Assembly (NCBI GenBank): GCA_021201865.1
Contig: JAJQEE010000029.1
Location: 1 to 54,925, forward strand
Direction: 5' to 3'
Length of the DNA stretch: 54,925 bases
Source: Tannerellaceae bacterium
Lineage (GTDB): Bacteria; Bacteroidota; Bacteroidia; Bacteroidales; Tannerellaceae
Position 1 is the stretch's first letter; every line of letters starts with the position of its first letter. This document shows, in pieces, positions 46,706 to 54,837 of the stretch. The notes under the pieces were generated by a model. The model was not told the DNA's origin and did not search any database. It saw only the letters and a program-made list of their open reading frames with translations. Made by a program: the position numbers and the translations under genes.

Positions 46706-46713
46706 CAAATGTA
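46706..46713 (-). promoter_or_regulatory. -7 box upstream of the patatin gene
   Basis: TACATTTG on the minus strand, 18 bases before the ATG at 46687. Confidence 0.4.
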
Positions 46714-46783
46714 AAAGGTTTGTATGAATCCTCCAAGCGAATTAAGATTTCTAACATCTTCCTGTTAGCAGGAATGAGAATGT

Positions 46784-48186
46784 TTACTGCAGCCTGAAAG
46801 TAATAGGTACCGTATATTTAACAGCGACCGGTTTCCCATCTAATAGTCCCGGACTCCATACGGGCATCATCTCCAGCACCTTGCGGGCCGCCAGATCCAG
46901 GGAGGGAGTGATTCCCCGGACCAATTCAATATTTCTTATCTTTCCATCTCTGCCGACAATAAACGAACAAATCACCCGCCCCTGAATTCCTTCATCCTGA
47001 GCGTCCCGGGGATATTTCACATTTTGACTGATAAACTTCAACAGTTCTACTTCACCACCCGGGAAAACCGGCATGTGGTCTACTACCGTATAGATTGTTT
47101 CTTCCGCCTCCCTCATCATACTCTCTAATAAGCGGGGAGGATAGATATCCTCCTCTTCAGATCCATAGAAAAGAGACTCTTTCAAAGAGGCTGAAATAGT
47201 ATTTATAACAGAAAAATAGGCATTCCACTCTCCCTCCCGTATATTCCTGGTTTCATAATTGTTTTGGTCAGTTTTGATAAATGCCAACTCCTGGGGAATA
47301 CGTGCCACGGCCTCCACCTGATTAAAAATCAGTAACGTACCGGTTAAAGGAATAAAAAGAAGGTATTTGGCCCGGTTGAAACCATTCGTCCCCTTTCTGT
47401 TCATCATCCGGATGCGGTTTTTAATAGGTAACATATTGAAACTATTGTAAAGGTCTACACCGGATTGCTGATGAGCCAACCCTAAGAGATGATATTGATA
47501 TATTTTACTGTCATATCCTTTTTCAAGAACTTTACGGTCCGCCAGGTATTCCAGATTACAGCGAATTTCCCTTTTTAACAACCAGACAACCGGGTTACAC
47601 CAACAGAAAATACACATCATTTCACTAAGGATCACATCCACTGAATGCCACTGCCGGACATGAGTATATTCATGTGCTATGATCTCATCCAGTTCTATGT
47701 CCGAATGTTTGGGAGGACAAATAAACACAAAACGGAAAAAAGAGAAAGGAGGAAGCTCCTTTGGAGGAATATATATCTTATCATTGTCCAGATACTTTAC
47801 TTCAGACCGTAAGATCACCCCCCCACTATACTTCCTAACCGGACCAGAAACCGTACACCCAGAAAAAGAATACCCGCAAAATAAATACCTTTCAGACAGG
47901 CAGAGAGCGTAATACCCCATCCGGAAGAGATCGCTTTGGCCGGGGAAACCACAATTTCCGGCAACATACCTGAATAGAGAAAGACAGCTTCTGCGATCGG
48001 CTCTTTGCTACTAACCCAATCCTGAATATGAAGGAAGGGATATAAAAGAGCCAGAACGAAGAAAGAGATCAGGCTCAACCGTCTCAAGTGGAAAAAAGTA
48101 TCCTTATAAAAAAAGAGACGGTAAAATGCGTAAAACAGCAACAAGGCTATATTTACTTTGATGAAATATATTATTGCCGGGTCCAT
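46784..48186 (-). pseudogene. BlaR1-like M56 metallopeptidase with TonB C-terminal domain, frameshifted
   Basis: Membrane-embedded zinc metallopeptidase paired with a BlaI-type repressor, fused to a TonB C-terminal domain. The N-terminal part (48186 down to 47815) has three membrane segments. The second frame carries PPFSFFRFVFI, the zinc motif HEYTHVRQWHSVD, a further membrane segment, and a TonB domain (GGEVELLKFISQNVKYPRDA to VKYTVPITFRLQ). The frames join when one base is added to the C7 run at 47818-47824 (G7 in coding sense), giving SIVGGVILRSEVKYLDND. It has no penicillin-binding sensor domain. Phase variation at the G tract is possible, as is miscalling. Follows blaI by 25 bases. Confidence 0.85.
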
Positions 48187-48211
48187 GGTAGTTAGATCTA
48201 AGTAATGTTTT

Positions 48212-48577
48212 TTATTCTTCTTTCCCTTTTTCGATCATCTGAATGATCTCCTGTAAGTCTTCTGCCGAGATCTTTTGATCTTTTGCAAAGAAAGAAACCA
48301 TCTCTTTATAAGAGTTTTCAAAATAATCCCTGACCACTCCGCTCATAAACGTACGTTTATACTCACTTTCCGGAATGATCGCATGATATTCATAGGTATT
48401 ACCATGTCGTTTAATCTTTACATACTTCTTCCGTTCCAGATTTTTGACAATGGATGCCACCGTCGTGTAAGGAGGCTTCGGCTCCGGAAGTTTCGCCAGG
48501 ATATCCTTAATAAAACAAGGACCAATCTGCCATACCCATAGCATAACTTCCTCTTCCTGCATTGTTAGTTTTTGCAT
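48212..48577 (-). CDS. BlaI/MecI/CopY family transcriptional regulator
   Basis: Repressor of 121 residues with a winged-helix domain (about 1-80; LTMQEEEVMLWVWQIGPCFI, then PKPPYTTVASIVKNLERKKYV as the recognition helix) and a C-terminal dimerisation tail. In BlaR1/MecR1 systems the membrane peptidase triggers cleavage or release of this repressor. The paired BlaR1-like gene lies 25 bases downstream. An exact palindrome in its promoter region (48607-48621) suggests self-repression. What signal the pair senses is unknown; beta-lactam is not implied. Confidence 0.92.
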   Translation of the reverse strand: MQKLTMQEEEVMLWVWQIGPCFIKDILAKLPEPKPPYTTVASIVKNLERKKYVKIKRHGNTYEYHAIIPESEYKRTFMSGVVRDYFENSYKEMVSFFAKDQKISAEDLQEIIQMIEKGKEE

Positions 48578-48584
48578 AGCGTTA

Positions 48585-48621
48585 CAAATTTATATTTTCA
48601 CAAAACTACGAATATATCGTA
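48585..48621 (-). promoter_or_regulatory. blaI promoter with palindromic candidate operator
   Basis: -7 box TAAATTTG (48585-48592) on the minus strand. The palindrome TACGA-N5-TCGTA (48607-48621) covers the -33 region. BlaI-family operators are short TAC/GTA palindromes, which fits. Confidence 0.5.
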
Positions 48622-48659
48622 ATAATACAACTACAAATGCATTAATTAGTGTTAATAAT

Positions 48660-49102
48660 TCCCTCCTCTTGCTTCTATCTGATCCATCATAAAGAAAAAA
48701 CAATTTTCCCCTCCTTCCTTTTCTTCGGAAGATAGGCACTCATTCTTACCGCCATGCCTTCCTTTTCTTCGGTTCACGGCCGTGAACCAGTGGGATCACA
48801 CGTGAGAGCCCATCGGCTCACGCCTGTGAACCAACGAGCCCACGGCCGTGTGCCCAAATCTTCCTGCCGAGCGGCAGAGAAAACCAAACCTTTCCCCATA
48901 GATTATTCTCCTTACCAGCCCGCGCAATTAGCTAAGCCCGCTCTTTGATTCTTAAAGACCCAAAGGGACAGCATATACCAGGCCAGGGCAACGCCCAATC
49001 ATGTTTGGAAGATTTCTGCAAAGAGCGATTGGCAAAAGGTGATCTTGATCTCTTAAGTCCTGAAAGGACGTCATATAATAGCCTGGGACGCAAGTCCCAG
49101 GT
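48660..49102 (+). repeat. Repeat module 2, copy B
   Basis: About 440 bases matching 20635-21072 in reverse complement; differences cluster in loops or occur as paired changes in stems. Confidence 0.8.
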
Positions 49103-49270
49103 AGAGAGATCCCCACCGGGGGTGTGCTGTAGGTACACCCCCCCTCTTATATAAACCATAGGTTTGTATATGCAGTGTCGTGCTTACAGCACTCCAGTGA
49201 CTACTGATACCTGACCTGGGATTTGCATCCCAGGCTAAATATGTGCCGTCCCTGCGGGACTTAAGAGATT
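49101..49270 (+). repeat. Repeat module 3, copy B
   Basis: About 170 bases matching 20525-20690 in the same orientation, so modules 2 and 3 are rearranged relative to each other between regions A and B. Confidence 0.8.
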
Positions 49271-49674
49271 AACGCCTGCACATCCGGAGCATGAAGGATG
49301 ATTTTAGGGTCGAAGGGGATTTGGCTAAGGCCGATCTTCGATTGCAATCTGTCGTGGCCGGAAGATTTATTAAAAATGTAAATGTTTATGAAATAAAACG
49401 TTACCAGTTCCCCGCGCAGGCGGGGAACAAGGAGCCTTCCTTCTCAAAAGCCACTCGCTATAGACCTCTCTTCCAGGCCGTAGGCCTATTATATGTCAGA
49501 CCCCGGCATCGCCGGGGGGGGGTAGGACGAGAATACAATAGTTGCGCACCGTAGGTGCAGTATAGTCAAAAAGATAGCTGTTATTCTATCTAACATCTGT
49601 CATTTTACAACTATGCTGCGCTTACAGCGCGTAATCAGGGGGTTATCTCTCCCCCGGCGATGCCGGGGGCTGGC

Positions 49675-49923
49675 ATATAATAGGCCTACGGCCTGAAAAA
49701 AGATTGGTATAAACGGTATAATGCCCGGATCTGATGATATTACCCCTATAGCCTGGAAAAGCTGTGTATATAGAGCAGTTCAAAAGAAGAATCCGGAGCA
49801 TGAGAGATGAGAGATCATTAGAGATTGAAAAAAAGCATCTCTCATACCTGCTTTCCGCTTCCAGAGAGGGATTGAGGGCAGTATATGAGAGATGAGAGAT
49901 GATTTTGCAAAATTTTGTGTAGT
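49675..49923 (-). repeat. Repeat module 1, copy B
   Basis: About 250 bases matching 19887-20136 in reverse complement. Its gene-proximal end (ACACAAAATTTTGC in sense) lies six bases after the alpha-galactosidase stop codon, mirroring the place of copy A after porW. Confidence 0.85.
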
Positions 49924-49929
49924 GGAGAG

Positions 49930-52125
49930 TTATTCGGCTGTCAGTTCAATCACACGGCTGTTCATTTGACCTGATGTCAGCGCTTCCAGGCCTACTTTCA
50001 TCAGGTAATCGCCGGAATAGGTATTTCCGTTCTCTTTCAGTTGGGAAGTCCTCCCTGGCATCAGGTTGATCTCCTTGACAGTATAGTTCTTTGAAGGATC
50101 CAGTCCCTCTAATTTGACCGGGAACAATTTGCCACCGAACCGGGGGTGAATGTCATAGGTATAAACAACCGCTTGTTTCTTATCTTCTCCGACATGCATC
50201 ACGGCTGTATGATTCCCTTCATAAGGAGATACCAGGCGATAGAAGTTTCCGTCCAGGATCACTTTTTTCAGGCGTTGGAAATTAGCAACCGCTCCTTTAC
50301 AAAACTCCACATCCTCCGGATTCATTTCTTCAAAACTGATATCAAAACCCAATTTACACATCATGGCTACATCCGTACGGAATTTAACACTGGCCGCACG
50401 ATTCCAACTGGTCACGTGTGCCGCCATCGATTTGATCGGGAAAATTTTAGAGAAGTTCCACTGGATGTACAGACGTTCTACCGGATCCGTATTGTCACTA
50501 CACCAGAACTCCGTAAAATATTTCAATGCTTCGTAATCACAACGGGCACCTCCACCGGAACAAAGCATCATCGGAAGATCCGGATATTTTTCCTTCACCC
50601 GTCTGAACACATTATATACCCCCCGCACATGATCCACATACATCTGGTTTTGTTTCTCTTTCAGGTAAGGGGAATAAACATTGGTGACCGGACTGTTGCA
50701 ATCCCATTTGAAATAGGCGATATCCGGATTTTCCGTCATCAGTTTATCCACTACACTAAATGCATAGTCCTGTACCGCCGGATTACTCAAATCCAGAACC
50801 AATTGACTACGATAGTAATAAGGTTCGCGGTTAGGTAACATAATCGCCCAGTCCGGATGTTTCTCAAACAGTTCACTTTTCGGACTAATCATTTCCGGTT
50901 CAATCCAGATACCGAATTTCACCCCTGCCTCTTTCGCGGATTTCACCAATCCAGGAACCCCGTCCGGCAATTTGCTCCGCATCACTTCCCAGTCTCCTAA
51001 ACCGACCCGGTCACTGTTGCGGGGATATTTATTTGCAAACCAACCGTCATCCAACAGGAACATATCCACACCCAGCTCTTTCGCTTCTTTCATCAGATCA
51101 CTCAGGATCTTTTCATTAAAATCATACGAGGTGGATTCCCAGTTATTCAATAGGGTGAGGCGATCCCCTTTTCCATCTTTCAACTGATAGTTGCGTGCCC
51201 AGGTGTGTAAACTACGGCTGGCTTTACCGGCCCCCTCTTCACTAAGCGTAAAGATAAACTCCGGAGTAGTAAAGACCTCATTCGGTTTCAGTTCATAATT
51301 GGAGGCATAAGGATTAATCCCGGAAATCACCCGCAGGTTAGAGACATTATCCACTTCAAAGGTAAAACGGAAATTACCGGTCCAGCCAATCGTTCCGGCT
51401 AACACTTTGCCCTGGTTCTCCTGTACTTCCTGGCCTAACCCTAACTGAAAGAAAGGATAGGCATGCATCGCTGCGCGGGAACCTAATTTAGTATCAATAA
51501 TCTTCTTTCCGAAACGTAATTCCTGTGTACTCAAATTCGCTTCACTGGCCCAGTCCCCGCTAAATTCGTTCAGGAAATAATGAGTAGCTTCAAAGCCCAG
51601 CATAGCAGAGGCATACTGACTCATGGTAACAGGTTTTTTCTCTCCGTGCTTAATCTCTGTCCAGGTTTTGATCACATTTTCTTTTGCATACGCAATATAA
51701 TGCAACGTGATCTCTACCGGATAGACCTCATCTTTCAACTTAATGATGGTTTCTTTCGCATTCCCATCTATCTCTTTTACCTCATGAGAAACATATTTTA
51801 CGATCGTAGTCAGATTCCCATCATTATGCTGCATGGCAAAAGCCGGCTCAAAAAAGTCTTCCGCACCTGAACCCGGATAGACTTCCCATCCCCTTGGAAC
51901 AACGGACCCATCGGTTGAAGGACGGCTGATATACGCTTTCAGGTTTTTCAGATCCGATTCATTTAATAATTTAGCCCCTAAATAGGATTGATACAAACGG
52001 CCGGTTTCCGCCGTTTGCAGGATCAGGTCCGTTTCATCCGTGGAAATACGGATCTGCACCTGTTGAGCCTGTATATGCATTCCAGCTATACATGCCAGTA
52101 AAAACAAAATAATTTTCTTTTTCAT
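49930..52125 (-). CDS. Alpha-galactosidase, GH36 family
   Basis: Removes terminal alpha-linked galactose from raffinose-type oligosaccharides, galactomannan or glycolipids; exported (signal peptide about 1-21, ending HIQAQ). 731 residues from ATG 52125; the upstream in-frame start at 52164 is less likely. The N-terminal beta-sandwich precedes a TIM barrel with FLLDDGWF, the nucleophile Asp475 in YFKWDCN and the acid/base Asp544 in CSDNTDPVERL. A C-terminal antiparallel domain follows. Not in a Sus-type locus: no SusC/SusD is in the window. Divergent from a DUF6377 regulator that may control it. Confidence 0.94.
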   Translation of the reverse strand: MKKKIILFLLACIAGMHIQAQQVQIRISTDETDLILQTAETGRLYQSYLGAKLLNESDLKNLKAYISRPSTDGSVVPRGWEVYPGSGAEDFFEPAFAMQHNDGNLTTIVKYVSHEVKEIDGNAKETIIKLKDEVYPVEITLHYIAYAKENVIKTWTEIKHGEKKPVTMSQYASAMLGFEATHYFLNEFSGDWASEANLSTQELRFGKKIIDTKLGSRAAMHAYPFFQLGLGQEVQENQGKVLAGTIGWTGNFRFTFEVDNVSNLRVISGINPYASNYELKPNEVFTTPEFIFTLSEEGAGKASRSLHTWARNYQLKDGKGDRLTLLNNWESTSYDFNEKILSDLMKEAKELGVDMFLLDDGWFANKYPRNSDRVGLGDWEVMRSKLPDGVPGLVKSAKEAGVKFGIWIEPEMISPKSELFEKHPDWAIMLPNREPYYYRSQLVLDLSNPAVQDYAFSVVDKLMTENPDIAYFKWDCNSPVTNVYSPYLKEKQNQMYVDHVRGVYNVFRRVKEKYPDLPMMLCSGGGARCDYEALKYFTEFWCSDNTDPVERLYIQWNFSKIFPIKSMAAHVTSWNRAASVKFRTDVAMMCKLGFDISFEEMNPEDVEFCKGAVANFQRLKKVILDGNFYRLVSPYEGNHTAVMHVGEDKKQAVVYTYDIHPRFGGKLFPVKLEGLDPSKNYTVKEINLMPGRTSQLKENGNTYSGDYLMKVGLEALTSGQMNSRVIELTAE

Positions 52126-52179
52126 GATATAAATTATAGTATTAAAAGAATAAAGTCCCTTCACAATAGTCTGATTTTA

Positions 52180-52187
52180 CAAAACTA
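52180..52187 (-). promoter_or_regulatory. -7 box of the alpha-galactosidase gene
   Basis: TAGTTTTG on the minus strand, 54 bases before the ATG at 52125. Confidence 0.4.
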
Positions 52188-52381
52188 TGACTGAAAATAT
52201 GGCTTTCCCGGTTCAGGTATAATAAAAGTAGATGTTTTTAGCCTGTCTTAAACAATAAACATTTGATTGAAAATAAATTATGAGAAATATAAAATATCAT
52301 TCAGGTAGACATATATAATGAAATGATGCCACAATTATTGTATATTCGCAGTGAAAAATCAATTGGGATCAGGAACAGACT

Positions 52382-53992
52382 ATGCGAAACAGGCTTCTAC
52401 TTTTTCTCTTGTATCTATGCAGTACGTTTTTTCTACAGGCTACCGAACGGGAAGACTGGCTGGAAGAATTAGACCGGATCGTAACGGAAAGGCCACGCTA
52501 TATGGAAAGAAAAGAGAAACGGATCGATAATTTACGGCAGTTACAACGTCCGGGGCTTTCATTAGAAGAAAAATACAGGATCAATCACGCCATATATCAG
52601 GAATATAACACCTACCGGTATGATTCCGCCATGCACTATGTGTTCCTGAACCGGGAGATCGCCCGGCAACTGAATAATCCCACCTATATGGATGAAACGG
52701 CTATTGCTTTCACCATACTACTGGCCACCACCGGAATGTATCATGAAGCATTGGAAAACCTGGCAGGTATTCAGCGGGAAACATTAGCGGAGGAGTTGCT
52801 TCCGGAATATTACTCCGTAGCCGAGTGGACCTATTATGCGGCCTCTGCTTTGACCAATGACCAATTATTTGCCCCTTCCTATAAACAGATGGAAGATCTG
52901 TACCGGGATTCCGTTTTTTCTGTCCTGGAAGCGGGGACTGCCGATTACATCTATTATGAGGGAAAGATCGCTTACTACACCGGTAACCTGCAAAAAGGGC
53001 TGGATATATTCTTAGGACTCTATCCGGAGATCCCGGTTGATACACGGCTGTATGCCATTGTGACCTGGGACATTGCCAATATCTATAAACACATGGGACG
53101 GATGGATCTGTATGAGAAATTCCTTGTGTTAGCAGCCATTTCCGATCAGGTCTGCCCACTGAAAGAGAACTTAGCCATGCAGGAGCTGGCGCTCTATCTT
53201 TATTCCCACAAACCGGAAGAGATAGACAGGGCTTACCGCTACATACAATGTTCCATGGAGGATGCCCATTTTTATAATAACCGGTTACGCATCCTGCAGA
53301 TATCGCAGAAACTACCTATTATTGTGACGGCCTATCAGCAAAAGAGTGAAAAAGAAAAGAACAGTCTGGCCCTCTCTTTACGCATCATTAGCCTGCTATC
53401 GCTCTTTACGATCTTACTGCTGTTTTATCTTTACAAACAAATCCGGGTCGTGAAAAAAAGCAGGCAGGAACTCCATCTGTTGAACGAAAAACTGAACGTG
53501 CTGAATCATAAATTATACAATGCCAATCTAACCAAAGAAGAATATGTAGGACTATTTATGGATCTATGTTCCACCTATATTGATAAGTTGAATAAGTACC
53601 GGGAGACTGTTAAACGGAAGATCATAGCCAAACAGATCGATGACCTCTATAAAATGACCAATTCCACCCGGGCCATCGAAGTGGAATTAGATCACTTCTT
53701 TCTCCATTTTGACAACGCCTTTCTCTCCCTTTATCCCACCTTTGTGGAGGATATCAATAAATTACTGACAGAAGAAGGAAAAATAAAGGTAAAGAAAGGG
53801 GAATTACTGAACACCGAACTACGGATTTTCGCTTTGATCCGGTTAGGGATCAAGGACAGTTCCAAAATAGCTGCTTTCCTGCGGTACTCTCCCCAAACGA
53901 TCTATAATTACCGTACGAAAGTTAAAAATAAATCGGTGGTCAGCCGGGAATCTTTTGAAGATCAGGTCATGGAGATCGGCAATCTTTCATAA
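52382..53992 (+). CDS. DUF6377-like membrane regulator
   Basis: Membrane-spanning sensor-regulator of 536 residues. A signal peptide (about 1-20) precedes a periplasmic helical region of TPR type (about 25-320). One membrane segment lies near 329-349 (LRIISLLSLFTILLLFYLY), then a coiled coil (EKLNVLNHKLYNANL), and a cytoplasmic end with a helix-turn-helix (LRIFALIRLGIKDSSKIAAF and YSPQTIYNYRTKVKNK). This layout matches DUF6377 proteins. A sensing-plus-DNA-binding role is inferred. Divergent from the alpha-galactosidase gene, and 69 bases before the pyrH ATG. Confidence 0.85.
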   Translation: MRNRLLLFLLYLCSTFFLQATEREDWLEELDRIVTERPRYMERKEKRIDNLRQLQRPGLSLEEKYRINHAIYQEYNTYRYDSAMHYVFLNREIARQLNNPTYMDETAIAFTILLATTGMYHEALENLAGIQRETLAEELLPEYYSVAEWTYYAASALTNDQLFAPSYKQMEDLYRDSVFSVLEAGTADYIYYEGKIAYYTGNLQKGLDIFLGLYPEIPVDTRLYAIVTWDIANIYKHMGRMDLYEKFLVLAAISDQVCPLKENLAMQELALYLYSHKPEEIDRAYRYIQCSMEDAHFYNNRLRILQISQKLPIIVTAYQQKSEKEKNSLALSLRIISLLSLFTILLLFYLYKQIRVVKKSRQELHLLNEKLNVLNHKLYNANLTKEEYVGLFMDLCSTYIDKLNKYRETVKRKIIAKQIDDLYKMTNSTRAIEVELDHFFLHFDNAFLSLYPTFVEDINKLLTEEGKIKVKKGELLNTELRIFALIRLGIKDSSKIAAFLRYSPQTIYNYRTKVKNKSVVSRESFEDQVMEIGNLS

Positions 53993-54005
53993 AAGAGATC
54001 GTTTG

Positions 54006-54038
54006 ATTGTATGGAAGAACGTAAACTTTGTACATTTG
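54006..54038 (+). promoter_or_regulatory. pyrH promoter
   Basis: ATTG (54006-54009), 21 bases, then TACATTTG (54031-54038); 24 bases before the ATG at 54062. Confidence 0.5.
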
Positions 54039-54061
54039 TAAAAATAATAAACACAACAGAT

Positions 54062-54772
54062 ATGGCTAAGTATAAAAGGATCCTGTTAAAATTAAGTGGC
54101 GAATCCCTGATGGGCGGTAAAGCATACGGTATCGACGAAACCCGTTTGAATGAATATGCCCAACAGATCAAAGAGATTGCCGAAATGGGGGTGCAGATAG
54201 GGATCGTAATTGGGGGTGGAAATATTTTCCGTGGCCTGAGTGGTGCTTCCAAAGGATTTGACCGGGTAAAAGGCGATCAGATGGGGATGTTGGCAACCGT
54301 CATTAATAGTCTGGCGTTAAGTTCTGCCTTAGTCGCTGCCGGAGTAAAAGCGAAGGTATTGACCGCGATTCGTATGGAACCGATTGGTGAGTTCTATAAT
54401 AAATGGAAAGCCATTGAACTGTTGGAACAGGGAAACGTGGTGATCATGTCCGGAGGTACCGGAAATCCATTTTTCACCACTGACACAGGCTCTTCGTTAC
54501 GTGGCATTGAGATCGAAGCAGATGTTATGCTGAAAGGAACCCGCGTGGATGGTATCTATACCGCCGATCCGGAGAAAGATCCTACCGCCACTAAGTTTTC
54601 TGAGATCACCTACGACGAGATCTATACCCGTGGCCTGAAAGTAATGGACCTAACAGCCACCACGATGTGTAAAGAAAATAACCTACCCATCATCGTATTC
54701 GATATGGATACCAACGGCAACCTGAAAAAAGTAATGTCCGGCGAGAACATCGGGACATTGGTTCATAATTAA
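54062..54772 (+). CDS. pyrH: UMP kinase
   Basis: Phosphorylates UMP to UDP with ATP; hexameric enzyme of the amino acid kinase fold, activated by GTP and inhibited by UTP in bacteria. The 236 residues begin MAKYKRILLKLSGESLMGG (phosphate-binding Lys and GES), with GIVIGGGNIFRG, DQMGMLATVINSLAL and the UMP-binding GGTGNPFFTTDTGSSLR typical of PyrH. ATG 54062 is preferred over an upstream in-frame ATG at 54011, because that lies before the -7 box. Ends at a strong terminator. Confidence 0.97.
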   Translation: MAKYKRILLKLSGESLMGGKAYGIDETRLNEYAQQIKEIAEMGVQIGIVIGGGNIFRGLSGASKGFDRVKGDQMGMLATVINSLALSSALVAAGVKAKVLTAIRMEPIGEFYNKWKAIELLEQGNVVIMSGGTGNPFFTTDTGSSLRGIEIEADVMLKGTRVDGIYTADPEKDPTATKFSEITYDEIYTRGLKVMDLTATTMCKENNLPIIVFDMDTNGNLKKVMSGENIGTLVHN

Positions 54773-54796
54773 AGAACTACATTTATATAAAGAGAG

Positions 54797-54830
54797 AAGC
54801 TGATCCGTATAAATAACAGATCAGCTTTTT
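54797..54830 (+). terminator. pyrH terminator
   Basis: Stem AAGCTGATC (54797-54805) with GATCAGCTT (54819-54827), followed by a run of T. Confidence 0.85.
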
Positions 54831-54837
54831 CATTTCT

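Larger units (their letters stand above)
48660..49923. repeat. Hairpin-array repeat region B
   Basis: The gene-free stretch between the blaI promoter and the alpha-galactosidase stop (49930). It is a second array of palindromes sharing modules with region A. Hairpins include TTCACGGCCGTGAA, GTCCT-GAA-AGGAC, CCTGGGA-CGCAAG-TCCCAGG, GTTCCCCGC-GCAG-GCGGGGAAC (49407-49428), AGGCC-GTA-GGCCT (49475-49487), CCCCGGC-ATC-GCCGGGG (49501-49517), GCACC-GTA-GGTGC (49546-49558), GCGCTTACAGCGC (49618-49630), CCCCCGGC-GAT-GCCGGGGG (49651-49669) and AGGCCTACGGCCT (49682-49694). The part 49271-49674 has no long match in region A beyond single hairpins. No convincing gene is present. Confidence 0.85.

Noticed and set aside
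46784-48186. BlaR1-like gene as a beta-lactam resistance sensor
   Set aside because: It has no penicillin-binding sensor domain; its C-terminal part is a TonB domain, and no beta-lactamase is nearby.
48754-49554. Open frames in repeat region B as small genes
   Set aside because: Same reasons as for region A; the frames do not survive between the copies.
19887-49923. Insertion sequence or transposon ends
   Set aside because: No transposase frame lies between or within the copies, and no target duplication was seen.
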